From the NCBI RefSeq assembly GCF_004363955.1, contig NZ_SNZR01000013.1, positions 930,001 to 994,000 of the forward strand: a DNA stretch of 64,000 bases, given 5' to 3'. Positions 7,963 to 16,795 of this stretch are shown here, one piece after another (position 1 is the first letter of the stretch; each line of letters begins with the position of its first letter). A program made the translations under genes and the position numbers. Source of the DNA: Enterovirga rhinocerotis. Lineage in GTDB: Bacteria > Pseudomonadota > Alphaproteobacteria > Rhizobiales > Beijerinckiaceae. The notes beneath the pieces were generated by a model. It was not told where the DNA came from. It did not search any database and worked only from the letters and a program-made list of their open reading frames with translations.

Positions 7963-9564
7963 ATGGCCGTTCTGACCAGCAAGGTCATCCCCGGAAGCCC
8001 CGCGTTTCGCGAGAACGAGCGCCAATACGGCGATCTCCTCGCCGACCTCGCCGAGAAATACGACTGGGCGCTCGGCGGCGGCGGCGAGAAGATGATCGCC
8101 CGCCATCTGGCGCGTGCGAAGATCCTCGTGCGCGATCGGATCGACCTTCTCGTCGATCCGATGACGCCGTTCCTCGAATTGTCGCCGCTCGCGGCCTACG
8201 GGCTCTACGACAACGGCCTGCCCTCGGCCGGCATCGTCACCGGCATCGGCACGATCCGCGGGCGGACCTGCGTCATCATCGCGAATGACGCGACCGTGAA
8301 GGGCGGCTCCTTCTTCAAGGAGACCGTTCGCAAGCACATCCGCGCGCAGGACATCGCGATGGAGAACCGGCTTCCGGTCGTCTACCTCGTCGATTGCGGC
8401 GGGGCGAACCTGCGCAACATGGAGGACGTCTTCCCCGACCAGGACCATTTCGGGGGAACCTTCTACCGCCAGTGCCGCATGTCGGCCGAGGGCATCCCGC
8501 AACTCGCGGCGGTCTTCGGCGAATGCACGGCGGGCGGCGCCTATATCCCGGCCCTCGCCGACGAGTTCGTGATGGTGAGCGGGAATTCCTCGATCCATCT
8601 CGGTGGTCCGCAGATCGTCAAGGCCGCGATCAGCGAGGTCGTGGACCGCGAGAAGCTGGGCGGCGCGCTGATGCATTCCACCGTCTCCGGCGTCAGCGAC
8701 CACTACGCCGCCGACGAGCATCAGGCGATCGGCAAGCTGCGCGACATGGTCGGGGCGCTGAACTACCCGCAGCCCTTCGGGCCGGAGGTCCGCGAGAGCC
8801 GAAGGCCGTTCTTCGACGCCGCCGAACTGCCGGGCATCGTCGGCACCGACCTCTCGCGCCCGCTCGACCCGCGCGAGATCATCGCCCGCATCGTCGACGG
8901 CAGCGAGTTCCACGAATTCAAGCCGCTCTATGGCGAGACGCTGGTCTGCGGCTTCGCGCATATCGAGGGCCTGCCCGTCGGCATCATCGCCAATAACGGC
9001 GTCCTCTTCTCCGAAAGCACGCTGAAAGGCGTGCACTTCATCGAGTTGTGCGACCAGCGCGACGTGCCGATCCTGTTCATGCAGAACACGACCGGCTTCA
9101 TGGTCGGCTCGGATGCCGAGCGGACGGGCATCGCCAAGAATTCGGCGAAGCTCGTCTATGCCGTCTCGAACACCCGCGTTCCCCGCTACACGCTCGTGAC
9201 CGGCGGCTCCTACGGCGCCGGCAATTACGGCATGAGCGGGCGCGGCTTCCGGCCCCGCTTCATGTTCATGTGGCCGAATGCGCGGCTCGGGGGGATGAGC
9301 CCCGATGTCGGCTCCTCGGTGCTGATGGATCTGCGCCGCGCCAGCATCTCGCGCAATCCGGCGACGGAAGAAGAGTTGGCCGAGGAGGAGCGGGGCTTCC
9401 GCTGGCTCTTCGAGGAGAAGAACGACCCCTATTACTGCACGGCGCGCATCTTCGACGACGGCATCATCGATCCGCGCGACACGCGGTCCGTGCTCGCGCT
9501 CTGCCTCGCGACCGGGGCCATGCGCCCGCGCGAGGTCCCCGCCCGCCCCGTCTACCGGATGTAG
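7963..9564 (+). CDS. Acyl-CoA carboxylase beta subunit (carboxyltransferase)
   Basis: This is the carboxyltransferase half of a biotin-dependent acyl-CoA carboxylase. It transfers CO2 from carboxybiotin to an acyl-CoA. The 533-residue protein has both crotonase-like halves: the N half with FFKETVRKHIRAQDIA and CGGANLRNMEDVFPDQ, and the C half with LFMQNTTGFMVGSDAE and a glycine-rich GGSYGAGNYGMSGRGF. This pattern is closest to methylcrotonyl-/geranyl-CoA carboxylase beta chains, not to propionyl-CoA carboxylase. It is followed by the alpha subunit after 7 bp. The exact substrate cannot be assigned: no HMG-CoA lyase, isovaleryl-CoA dehydrogenase or citronellol genes lie nearby. Confidence 0.9.
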   Translation: MAVLTSKVIPGSPAFRENERQYGDLLADLAEKYDWALGGGGEKMIARHLARAKILVRDRIDLLVDPMTPFLELSPLAAYGLYDNGLPSAGIVTGIGTIRGRTCVIIANDATVKGGSFFKETVRKHIRAQDIAMENRLPVVYLVDCGGANLRNMEDVFPDQDHFGGTFYRQCRMSAEGIPQLAAVFGECTAGGAYIPALADEFVMVSGNSSIHLGGPQIVKAAISEVVDREKLGGALMHSTVSGVSDHYAADEHQAIGKLRDMVGALNYPQPFGPEVRESRRPFFDAAELPGIVGTDLSRPLDPREIIARIVDGSEFHEFKPLYGETLVCGFAHIEGLPVGIIANNGVLFSESTLKGVHFIELCDQRDVPILFMQNTTGFMVGSDAERTGIAKNSAKLVYAVSNTRVPRYTLVTGGSYGAGNYGMSGRGFRPRFMFMWPNARLGGMSPDVGSSVLMDLRRASISRNPATEEELAEEERGFRWLFEEKNDPYYCTARIFDDGIIDPRDTRSVLALCLATGAMRPREVPARPVYRM

Positions 9565-9571
9565 CGCAGCG

Positions 9572-11560
9572 ATGATCCTCTCCGCGGCCCCCCGGCCGAT
9601 CCGCACCCTCCTCGTCGCCAATCGCGGCGAGATCGCCTGCCGCGTCATGCGCACCGCGCGGCGGCTCGGCCTCCGCACCATCGCCGTCTATTCCGACGCC
9701 GACCGGAACGCCCTCCATGTCCGCTCAGCCGACGAGGCGCATCGCCTCGGCCCGGCAGCGGCCTCGGCGAGCTATCTCGATATCGAGGCCGTGATCGGCG
9801 CGGCGAAGGCTGCCGGCGCCGATGCGATCCATCCGGGCTACGGCTTCCTGTCCGAGAACGCGGCATTCGTGCGCCGCTGCGAGGAGGAGGGCATCGCCTT
9901 CGTCGGGCCGACCTCGGCGGCGGTCGCGGCGATGGGCTCGAAGATCGAGGCGAAGCGCATCGCCATCGAGGCGGGCGTGCCGACCGTGCCGGGCTATCTC
10001 GGCGACGACCAATCGCCCGGCCACCTGCGGGCCGAGGCGGATCGCATCGGCTATCCCGTCCTCATCAAGGCCTCGGCCGGCGGCGGCGGGCGCGGCATGC
10101 GCCTCGTCGAGGCCGGCGAGGATTTCGAGGCGGCGCTCTCGTCCGCCAAGGCCGAGGCCCGCTCCGCCTTCGGCGACGATGCGGTGCTGCTGGAGAAGTT
10201 CGTCGCCGATCCGCGCCATCTCGAGGTGCAGATCATCGGCGACGGGCACGGCAACCTCCTCCACGTCTTCGAGCGCGATTGCTCCGTCCAGCGCAACAAT
10301 CAGAAGGTCATCGAGGAGGCGCCGGCGCCGAACCTGCCGGAGAGCGTCCGGGCCACGCTCTTCGAGGCCGCGCTGAAGCTCGGCCGGGCGATCGGCTACA
10401 CCTCGGCCGGCACGATCGAGTTCATCCTCCAGGCGGGGGGCGAGGAGCCGTATTTCCTCGAGATGAACACGCGTCTCCAGGTCGAGCACCCCGTCACGGA
10501 GGCGATCACCGGGATCGATCTCGTCGAGTGGCAGTTGCGGGTCGCGGCAGGGCTGCCGCTGCCGCTGAGGCAGGACGAGATCGTCGCGCGGGGCCATGCG
10601 ATCGAGGTCCGGCTCGCGGCCGAGCGCCCCGATCGCGGCTTCCAGCCCTCGGTCGGGACCTTCACGGAGGTGAGCGCACCGGCCGGTCTCCGCTTCGATA
10701 CCGGCATCGAGAGCGGTTCGGAGGTCGGCCTCCATTACGACAGCATGGTGGCCAAGCTGATCGCGCACGGGTCCGACCGGACCAGCGCCGTCGAGCGCCT
10801 GCATCGGGGGCTCGCCGCACTGGTCCTGCTAGGCGCGGCGACGAACCAGGCCTTCCTGCGCGACTGCCTCGCCGAGCCCGATTTCGCCGAAGGCCGCGCG
10901 ACGACGCGTTTCCTCGGCCGGGCCTTTCCCGAGGGTTGGCAGCCGGCCGCCGCCGATCTCGCGAGGGTGCGCGCGGCAGCGGCCGCAGCCGCGATCACGG
11001 CCCCGGCCGGGGCCGGCATCTGGACGCAGCCATCGGGCTTCCGCGTGATGGCGCGCCGTCGCCCGGCCAGGGTCTGGACGGATGTCGTCGACGAGTACGG
11101 GCGCGCCGCCATCCGCCTCGAGCGGCGGGACGAGGGGCTGTCGGCGGAGATCGATGGCGTGACGGTCGACCTCGACGGGCCGGGCGAGGCGGGACCTGGG
11201 ACGGCGGCGGAGGTGGCGCCCGCTCCCGAAGGCGGCTGGCGCGTCCTCGCGACGCGAGCCGGGCTCTCGATCGACGCCATCGCGACGCTCAGCGTCGAGA
11301 CGCCGCGTGTCGCCGACGATGCCGGAGCGACCGGCCGGAACCTCGTCGCTCCCCTGCCGGGGCTCGTCAGCGACATCCGCGTGCAGGTCGGCGACCGGGT
11401 GTCACGCGGCGAGACGGGCCTGCAGATGGAGGCGATGAAGCTGATCCACACGCTGGCTTTCGCCACGGACGGGACCGTCACCGCAATCCGCTGCGCCGTC
11501 GGCGACATCGTCGCTAGCGGCGCGACGCTCGTCGAGATCGACGCCGCAGAGGAGGTTTGA
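9572..11560 (+). CDS. Acyl-CoA carboxylase alpha subunit (biotin carboxylase + BCCP)
   Basis: This 662-residue fusion carboxylates its own biotin with ATP and bicarbonate. Residues 1 to about 450 form the biotin carboxylase/ATP-grasp module (LLVANRGEIACRV start, HPGYGFLSENA, KASAGGGGRGMR, EMNTRLQVEHPVTE). A linker domain follows, then the C-terminal biotinyl domain with the modified lysine K623 in QMEAMKLIH. EAMKL instead of EAMKM is an accepted variant. Its stop codon directly abuts the ATG of the MaoC gene, indicating translational coupling. Confidence 0.93.
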   Translation: MILSAAPRPIRTLLVANRGEIACRVMRTARRLGLRTIAVYSDADRNALHVRSADEAHRLGPAAASASYLDIEAVIGAAKAAGADAIHPGYGFLSENAAFVRRCEEEGIAFVGPTSAAVAAMGSKIEAKRIAIEAGVPTVPGYLGDDQSPGHLRAEADRIGYPVLIKASAGGGGRGMRLVEAGEDFEAALSSAKAEARSAFGDDAVLLEKFVADPRHLEVQIIGDGHGNLLHVFERDCSVQRNNQKVIEEAPAPNLPESVRATLFEAALKLGRAIGYTSAGTIEFILQAGGEEPYFLEMNTRLQVEHPVTEAITGIDLVEWQLRVAAGLPLPLRQDEIVARGHAIEVRLAAERPDRGFQPSVGTFTEVSAPAGLRFDTGIESGSEVGLHYDSMVAKLIAHGSDRTSAVERLHRGLAALVLLGAATNQAFLRDCLAEPDFAEGRATTRFLGRAFPEGWQPAAADLARVRAAAAAAAITAPAGAGIWTQPSGFRVMARRRPARVWTDVVDEYGRAAIRLERRDEGLSAEIDGVTVDLDGPGEAGPGTAAEVAPAPEGGWRVLATRAGLSIDAIATLSVETPRVADDAGATGRNLVAPLPGLVSDIRVQVGDRVSRGETGLQMEAMKLIHTLAFATDGTVTAIRCAVGDIVASGATLVEIDAAEEV

Positions 11561-12025
11561 ATGCCGGGATTGTGGTTCGAGGAATTCCAGGACGGGATGG
11601 TCTTCGACCATCGCTGGACGCGCACCATCACGGAAGCGGACAACAAGTGGTTCTCGCTCCTGACGATGAACACCCAGCCGCTTCACATCGACTCGCATGC
11701 GGCGGCGAAGAGCGTGTGGAAGAAGCCGCTGGTCAACAGCCTGTTCACGCTCGGCTGCATGGTCGGGATGTCGGTGGACGACACGACCTTCGGGACGACC
11801 ATCGCCAATCTCGGCATGACGGACGTCAAGTTCCCCCATCCGCTCTTCGAGGGCGACACGATCAGGATCCGCACGACCGTCCTGTCGAAGCGGGAGTCGA
11901 AATCGAGGGCGGGGGAGGGGATCGTCAACCTCCGCCACGAGGCCTTCAACCAGGACGGCGTCCTGTGCGGCACCTGCGACCGCGCCGCCCTGATGATGAA
12001 GCGTCCGGCGGAGGCTGTCGCGTAG
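11561..12025 (+). CDS. MaoC-family dehydratase, variant active site
   Basis: This hot-dog-fold protein of 154 aa is translated directly after the carboxylase alpha gene (TGA then ATG, ribosome site GAGGAGG). In the position of the usual GDxNPxH hydratase motif it reads MNTQPLHID: the catalytic histidine is kept but the aspartate is asparagine and the motif Asn is Gln. Similar N-x4-H variants occur in the mesaconyl-CoA-hydratase-like branch of the family, so activity is not excluded. Its place in the operon suggests a hydration step on a carboxylated or branched CoA ester. Confidence 0.85.
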   Translation: MPGLWFEEFQDGMVFDHRWTRTITEADNKWFSLLTMNTQPLHIDSHAAAKSVWKKPLVNSLFTLGCMVGMSVDDTTFGTTIANLGMTDVKFPHPLFEGDTIRIRTTVLSKRESKSRAGEGIVNLRHEAFNQDGVLCGTCDRAALMMKRPAEAVA

Positions 12026-12067
12026 CCGCCGGACCTTCTCCCCGGATCGGGCGAGCGCCGCCGAGGC

Positions 12068-13282
12068 CTACTTCACCAGGGGGCAGCCGCCGTCCTTCAG
12101 CGGCCGGAAGGCGCGTTCGGCCGGAATGGTGGCGAGGACCTTGTAATAATCGTAGGGGCGCTTGGATTCGGAGGGCTTCTTGACCTCGACCAGCATCATG
12201 TCGTGAACGACGCGGCCGTCCTCGCGCAGCCACGTCTTCCCGAACAGCGGATCCTCGAAGGGGCCGGCCTCCCGGATGGCCTTGACCACGGCCGCGCCGT
12301 CCTTCGGCGAGCCGACCTTCTCGACCGCCTTCAGATAGGCGAGGACCGCCGAATAGGCGCCCGCCTGGTTCATGGTGGGAAGGCGCCCGCCATTGCGCGC
12401 CGCATAGCGCTCGCCGAAGCTGCGGGTGCTGTCGTTCAGGTCCCAGTAGAAGGCCGTCGTCAGTTGCAGGCCCTGCGCGGTCTTGAGGCCGACGGAGTGG
12501 ATGTCCGACAGGAACAGCAGCATCCCGGCGAGCTTCTGGCCCCCCTCCACGATGCCGAATTCCGAAGCCTGCTTGATGGCGTTGATCGTGTCGCCACCGG
12601 CATTCGTGAGGCCGATGACCTGCGCCTTCGAGGCTTGCGCCTGGAGGAGGTAGGAGGAGAAGTCCTTGGCGTCGGTCGGGTGCCGGATGCCGCCAAGCAC
12701 CTTGCCGCCGTTCTCGTTGATCACCGCCGTCGCGTCGCGCTCCAGCGAATGGCCGAGCGCGAAATCCGCGGTGAGGAAGAACCAGCTCTTCCCTCCGGCC
12801 TTCGTGATCGCGTCGGCGGTGCCGTGAGACAGGGCCCAGGTGTCGTAGGTCCAATGCACGGAGTTCGGCGTGCAGGCCTTGCCGGTGAGATCGGAACTGC
12901 CGGACGCCGTGAAGAGGGCGACCTTGTTCTTCTCGCGGACGAGCGGCGCGATGGCGAGCGAGATGGCGCTCGTCGGCAGGTCGATCAGGGCATCGACGCC
13001 TTCTGAATCGAACCATTTGCGCGCGATGGCGCTGGAGATGTCCGGCTTGTTCTGGGCGTCGGCCGAAACGACCTCGATCTTCAGCTTGCCGGGACGGGCC
13101 TTCTCGTAATCCTCGGCGGCCATGCGCGTCGCCTCCGCCGCTCCCATGCCGCCGATGTCGGAGAAGATGCCCGACATGTCGGCGAGGACGCCCAGCTTGA
13201 CCGGGGTCTGCGCGGCGGCCCCCGAAGCGAAGAGCGAGACGGCAGCCAACGCGCCGCACCATGCGAGCCTGAGATCCTTCAA
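12068..13282 (-). CDS. ABC transporter substrate-binding protein, Leu/Ile/Val type
   Basis: This periplasmic binding protein of the Peripla_BP_6 (LivK/AmiC-like) group has a signal peptide ending at GAAAQTPVK. The core begins VKLGVLADMSGIFSDIGG, the typical family opening, and 404 aa is the usual length. The start is a TTG at 13282 with GGGAGG five bases upstream; an ATG eight bases earlier is out of frame and stops at once. No permease or ATPase of the Liv class is in the window, so it is an orphan that must use components encoded elsewhere. A strong promoter with an internal palindrome drives it (13331-13359), divergent from an IclR regulator. Confidence 0.9.
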   Translation of the reverse strand: MKDLRLAWCGALAAVSLFASGAAAQTPVKLGVLADMSGIFSDIGGMGAAEATRMAAEDYEKARPGKLKIEVVSADAQNKPDISSAIARKWFDSEGVDALIDLPTSAISLAIAPLVREKNKVALFTASGSSDLTGKACTPNSVHWTYDTWALSHGTADAITKAGGKSWFFLTADFALGHSLERDATAVINENGGKVLGGIRHPTDAKDFSSYLLQAQASKAQVIGLTNAGGDTINAIKQASEFGIVEGGQKLAGMLLFLSDIHSVGLKTAQGLQLTTAFYWDLNDSTRSFGERYAARNGGRLPTMNQAGAYSAVLAYLKAVEKVGSPKDGAAVVKAIREAGPFEDPLFGKTWLREDGRVVHDMMLVEVKKPSESKRPYDYYKVLATIPAERAFRPLKDGGCPLVK

Positions 13283-13330
13283 CGCATCCTCCCATCCATC
13301 CGGCTCTTTGGCCGAAATTCCATTCCGTGA

Positions 13331-13359
13331 ATAACAAAGTCACGTATGTGAATTGTCAA
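13331..13359 (-). promoter_or_regulatory. Sigma-70 promoter with operator-like palindrome in the spacer
   Basis: On the minus strand the sequence shows TTGACA (13359-13354), a 17-base spacer and TGTTAT (13336-13331), about 49 bases before the binding-protein start. The spacer contains TCACATACGTGA (13351-13340), a near-perfect dyad that would place a bound regulator across the promoter. The divergent IclR protein is the obvious candidate; this is inferred from position. Confidence 0.65.
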
Positions 13360-13447
13360 GCGACCTTTCGAGCGCGATGATGTCCTCGGCAGGAATGGGC
13401 GGATTCGCGGCAGCGGGACCGCCCGGCAGAGGAATGCGCGGACGGGC

Positions 13448-14197
13448 ATGCACGTCAGACAGGCCGCCAACGTCTTCGACCTGATGGAGTTTTTCGAGAG
13501 GCGGCGGGCGCCGGCGACGCTGGCCGAGATCGCCGACGCGCTCGGCTGGCCGCGCTCGAGCACCTTCAACCTCGTCGGCACCATCGTGGAGAAGGGCTAT
13601 CTCTACGAGCCCCGGCCGCGCGCGGGCTATTATCCGACGCCGCGCTGGCTGTCGCTGGCGCAGGCGCTGGCCGAATCGGAGCCTCTCCCGGAGGCGGCTC
13701 TCGCCCTCGTCCGCGAGATCGCGGCGCAGACGGGCGAGACGACGGCGCTCGCCACCATCAGCGGCGTGCATGCCCTGTTCCTCGAGGTGGTCGAGTCGCC
13801 GCATTCGGTCCGCTATCACGCGCGGACCGGCGACCGCGTACCCATCCATGCGAGTTCGGTCGGACGCGCCCTGCTGGTCCAGCTTCCCGAGGCGCAGCGG
13901 ACGGCGATCTACCGGCGGATCGCGTTCGAGCGCTTCTCCGACACGACGCCGATGAGCCCCGGTTCCATCGAGCGCGAACTCTCCGCCGGCACGGAGCGCG
14001 GCTTCCATCAGAGCTCGTCGGAATATATCCCCGATCTCGCCGGCGTGTCCCTGCCGCTGCCCGGATCCTCGCGTCAATTGTCCGTCGTCGTGGCCGGACC
14101 CACCTCGCGCTGCCTGGAGATCCGCCCCGCCACGGCCGCGATCATGATCCGGGCGCGTGGCCGGCACTTCGGAACGGCGCTCGGCCAGACAGCCTGA
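13448..14197 (+). CDS. IclR-family transcriptional regulator
   Basis: This 249-residue protein has an N-terminal winged helix (ATLAEIADALGWPRSSTFNL) followed by an IclR effector domain (VRYHARTGDRVPIHASSVGRALL) and a C-terminal small-molecule-binding half. It is divergent from the orphan Leu/Ile/Val-type binding protein and lies upstream of a GntR regulator and an ABC transporter operon, so it could control either side. The ATG at 13448 is the first residue of a sensible HTH domain; no strong ribosome site is visible close to it. Confidence 0.9.
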   Translation: MHVRQAANVFDLMEFFERRRAPATLAEIADALGWPRSSTFNLVGTIVEKGYLYEPRPRAGYYPTPRWLSLAQALAESEPLPEAALALVREIAAQTGETTALATISGVHALFLEVVESPHSVRYHARTGDRVPIHASSVGRALLVQLPEAQRTAIYRRIAFERFSDTTPMSPGSIERELSAGTERGFHQSSSEYIPDLAGVSLPLPGSSRQLSVVVAGPTSRCLEIRPATAAIMIRARGRHFGTALGQTA

Positions 14198-14259
14198 AAA
14201 AGCGGCATGATCCGCCGGAATATCGATTTTCGATTGACGATCCTGCCCGCTGAGTTAGC

Positions 14260-14997
14260 ATGCTGCCCATGCTCGGGGCCGCCGGTATCACTCTCGACCG
14301 AACCGCCGGACAGCTCGGGCCGCGCACGCTCGCCTCCGCCATCTGCGAGCGGATCCGGGCGGAGATCATCGCCGCCGATCTGATGCCCGGGCAGAAGCTC
14401 AACATCTCGCTGCTCGCCAAACGCTTCTCCGTCAGTCTCGCCGCCGTGCGAGAGGCCTTGTCGCGCCTCGTGAGCGACGGCCTCGTCGAGGCGTTGGACC
14501 AGAAGGGCTTTCGCGTCAGGGCCGTGTCGCCGCGGGACCTGCTCGACCTCACCCGCACGCGGATCGAGATCGAAGGCCTGGCGCTTCGCCATTCGATCGA
14601 GCAGGGCGGTCCGGCCTGGGAAGCCGAGGTCCGGGCGGCGCATGAGCGCCTTCTCGCCCTCCCGCGCCTCGATCCGATCGGCGAGCCCCGCTGCAGCGAT
14701 GCCTGGGCGCGCGAGCACCGCCTCTTCCACGAGGCGCTGGTCGGTGCCTGCGATTCGAGCTGGCTGCTGGCGTTCCGCACCATCCTTCACGAGCAGTCGG
14801 AGCGTTACCGGCGGCTCTCGACGCCGCTGGCGCCGTCGGAACGCGATGTCGAGGGCGAACACCGGCGAATCGTCGAGGCGGTGCTCGCTCGCGATGTCGA
14901 GGCGACGCTTCGGGCGATCGCGGACCATTTTCAGCGAACGACGGACATCATCCTGGCAGCCACACCGGTGCTGCTGGGGGACGCCCTCGCCGCTTAA
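14260..14997 (+). CDS. GntR-family transcriptional regulator, FCD subfamily
   Basis: This 245-residue protein has a GntR winged helix (NISLLAKRFSVSLAAVREAL, then GLVEALDQKGFRVR) and a C-terminal all-helical FCD domain with the Asp/His metal-ligand pattern (RTRIEIEGLALRHS, EHRLFHEALVGAC, EHRRIVEAVLARD). FadR-C-type regulators usually sense carboxylic acids. It stands directly upstream of the NMT1/SsuA-type ABC operon, 54 bp before its first gene, and most likely controls it. An ATG nine bases downstream (residue 4) is an alternative start; the upstream 62 bp are AT-rich for this genome. Confidence 0.9.
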   Translation: MLPMLGAAGITLDRTAGQLGPRTLASAICERIRAEIIAADLMPGQKLNISLLAKRFSVSLAAVREALSRLVSDGLVEALDQKGFRVRAVSPRDLLDLTRTRIEIEGLALRHSIEQGGPAWEAEVRAAHERLLALPRLDPIGEPRCSDAWAREHRLFHEALVGACDSSWLLAFRTILHEQSERYRRLSTPLAPSERDVEGEHRRIVEAVLARDVEATLRAIADHFQRTTDIILAATPVLLGDALAA

Positions 14998-15051
14998 CCG
15001 AATCAACACCGATCAGGATGCTCAAGGCGGCTCCGGACAGGGGGGAACGAG

Positions 15052-16032
15052 ATGAATTGGACGCATGGCCGGCTGGGACGCCGCGAATTTCTGGCAGGGG
15101 CCGCCGCTGTATCGACGGGCGTTCTGAGCCGTCCGGCTCTGGCCAAATCCGAGATCCTGCGCGTGGGCCTGCCCACGAAGACGTATTGGCCGACCATCGT
15201 TGCCGAGGCCGCGAAGGCGCAGAAGCTGTTCGAGAAGGAGGGCCTCACGCCCGAACTCACGATCTATCGCGGCGGCGCCGAGGCCTTCGAGGCGCTCGCG
15301 GCCGGTGCGGCCGACATCGTGCTCGATCCGCCGTCGCTCGTCGCGGCCGGCCGCAAGCGCGGCGTGCAGTCCAAGATCGTCGCGGGCGCCACGACGGCCT
15401 ATAACGGCTGGTTCCTGATGGTCCGCAAGGACGCGAAATTCGAGAAGGCCGCCGATCTCGCGGGCAAGAAGGTCGGCATCACCTCCGCCGGCTCGGCCTC
15501 GGACCTTCTCGCCACCTGGACGATGGCCGAGCACAAGGTCACCTTCACGAAGGTGCCGCTCGGGGGCGGCGGCCTCGTGCCGAACCTGCTCTCCGGCAAT
15601 GTGGACGCCGTCGTTCTGTATTCGCCCCTCAGCTTCAAGATGACGAAGGAGGGCGAAGCCAAGGTGCTGATCGACTTCACCAAGGCGGTGCCGAAGAACA
15701 TGACGTCCGGCTGGATCGTGCAGGACAAGCTGATCGCGGAGAAGCCGGCCTTCGTGCAGAAGGCGGTCAACGCGCTCTATGCCGGCGTCGGCTATCTGCG
15801 CGCCAACCGGGACGACGCGATCAAGCTGATCGCCGAGACGAACGAGGTCACGGCCGAGATCGCGGCGCTGGAATACGAGAACACGATCCTCGACCTCCTG
15901 ACCGATGGCGCCATCGATCCGGTTCAGGTCGAGCGGGCTCTCGACCTCGCCAAGCTCGCCGGACCGACCAACATGGCGCCGGCCAGCGAGATCTACGACG
16001 CCCGGTTCGTGCCGGTCCCGAAGAAGGCGTGA
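15052..16032 (+). CDS. ABC transporter substrate-binding protein, NMT1/SsuA type
   Basis: This is a periplasmic binding protein of the NMT1/THI5-like fold (326 aa). The N-terminus has a twin-arginine export signal (RREFLAGAAAVS, cleavage after RPALA). The mature part starts EILRVGLPTKTYWPTIVAEA, typical of sulfonate/nitrate/pyrimidine-precursor binding proteins. A strong ribosome site (GGGGGAACGAG) precedes the ATG. It is the first gene of a run of seven same-strand genes. The ligand is not predictable from sequence; families with this fold bind aliphatic sulfonates, taurine, thiamine precursors and aromatic acids. Confidence 0.9.
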   Translation: MNWTHGRLGRREFLAGAAAVSTGVLSRPALAKSEILRVGLPTKTYWPTIVAEAAKAQKLFEKEGLTPELTIYRGGAEAFEALAAGAADIVLDPPSLVAAGRKRGVQSKIVAGATTAYNGWFLMVRKDAKFEKAADLAGKKVGITSAGSASDLLATWTMAEHKVTFTKVPLGGGGLVPNLLSGNVDAVVLYSPLSFKMTKEGEAKVLIDFTKAVPKNMTSGWIVQDKLIAEKPAFVQKAVNALYAGVGYLRANRDDAIKLIAETNEVTAEIAALEYENTILDLLTDGAIDPVQVERALDLAKLAGPTNMAPASEIYDARFVPVPKKA

Positions 16033-16033
16033 C

Positions 16034-16795
16034 ATGACGCTCTCGGAGCGCCAGCGTGCCTCACTGGTGCGCACGGCGATCGTCGTCGCGCTCTTCGGGC
16101 TGTGGGAGCTTCTCTCGCGGACGGGCGCGGTCAATCCGCGTCTCCTCCCGCCCGCGAGCGACGCCCTCGCGACGCTGTTCGAGCTGCTCGGGCGGCCGAA
16201 GATGCGCGCCGACCTCATGGTCACGGCGAGCGAGGTCGCGGTGGCGTTCCTGCTCGCCGTCCCGGTCGGTGCGGCGATCGGGCTCCTGATCGCGGAAAGC
16301 CGCTATTGGGGCGAGGTGCTGCGGCCGCTCGTGTTCTTCCTCTTCTCGATCCCGAAATCGATCTTCCTGCCGATGTTCATCCTGGCCTTCGGGATCGGCT
16401 TCGCCCAGAAGGTCGGCTTCGGCTTCTTCTCGACGGTCTTCATCGTCGCGATGAGCACGGCGGCGGCGGTCGAATCCGTCAAGCCCGACCATGTCACCGT
16501 GGCGCGCTCCTTCGGCGCCACGCGCTCTCAGATCGTCTCGCGCATCTATCTGCCGAGCATGATGCCGGTGCTGCTCGAGGCTCTGCGCATCGCGATGATC
16601 TTCAATTTCACCGGCGTGATCCTGGCCGAGATGTATGCCTCCCGCGACGGGATCGGCCATGCCATCTCGACCTGGGGCGAGAACTTCCAGATGCGTCAGC
16701 TCTTCGCCGGCGTGATCCTGGTGGCCCTGATCGCGATCCTGTTCAACGAGGCCGTCCGGTGGGCGGAGCGACGATGCGAACATTGGCGAACGTGA
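16034..16795 (+). CDS. ABC transporter permease, SsuC/TauC type (1)
   Basis: This inner-membrane permease of 253 aa has about six transmembrane helices and the BPD_transp_1 EAA loop ([20 protein letters not shown]). The ATG at 16034 starts one base after the stop of the binding protein. It overlaps the ATPase start by 22 bases. With the second permease at 17585 the importer can form a heterodimeric channel, less usual in this class, which often uses one permease gene. Confidence 0.9.
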   Translation: MTLSERQRASLVRTAIVVALFGLWELLSRTGAVNPRLLPPASDALATLFELLGRPKMRADLMVTASEVAVAFLLAVPVGAAIGLLIAESRYWGEVLRPLVFFLFSIPKSIFLPMFILAFGIGFAQKVGFGFFSTVFIVAMSTAAAVESVKPDHVTVARSFGATRSQIVSRIYLPSMMPVLLEALRIAMIFNFTGVILAEMYASRDGIGHAISTWGENFQMRQLFAGVILVALIAILFNEAVRWAERRCEHWRT

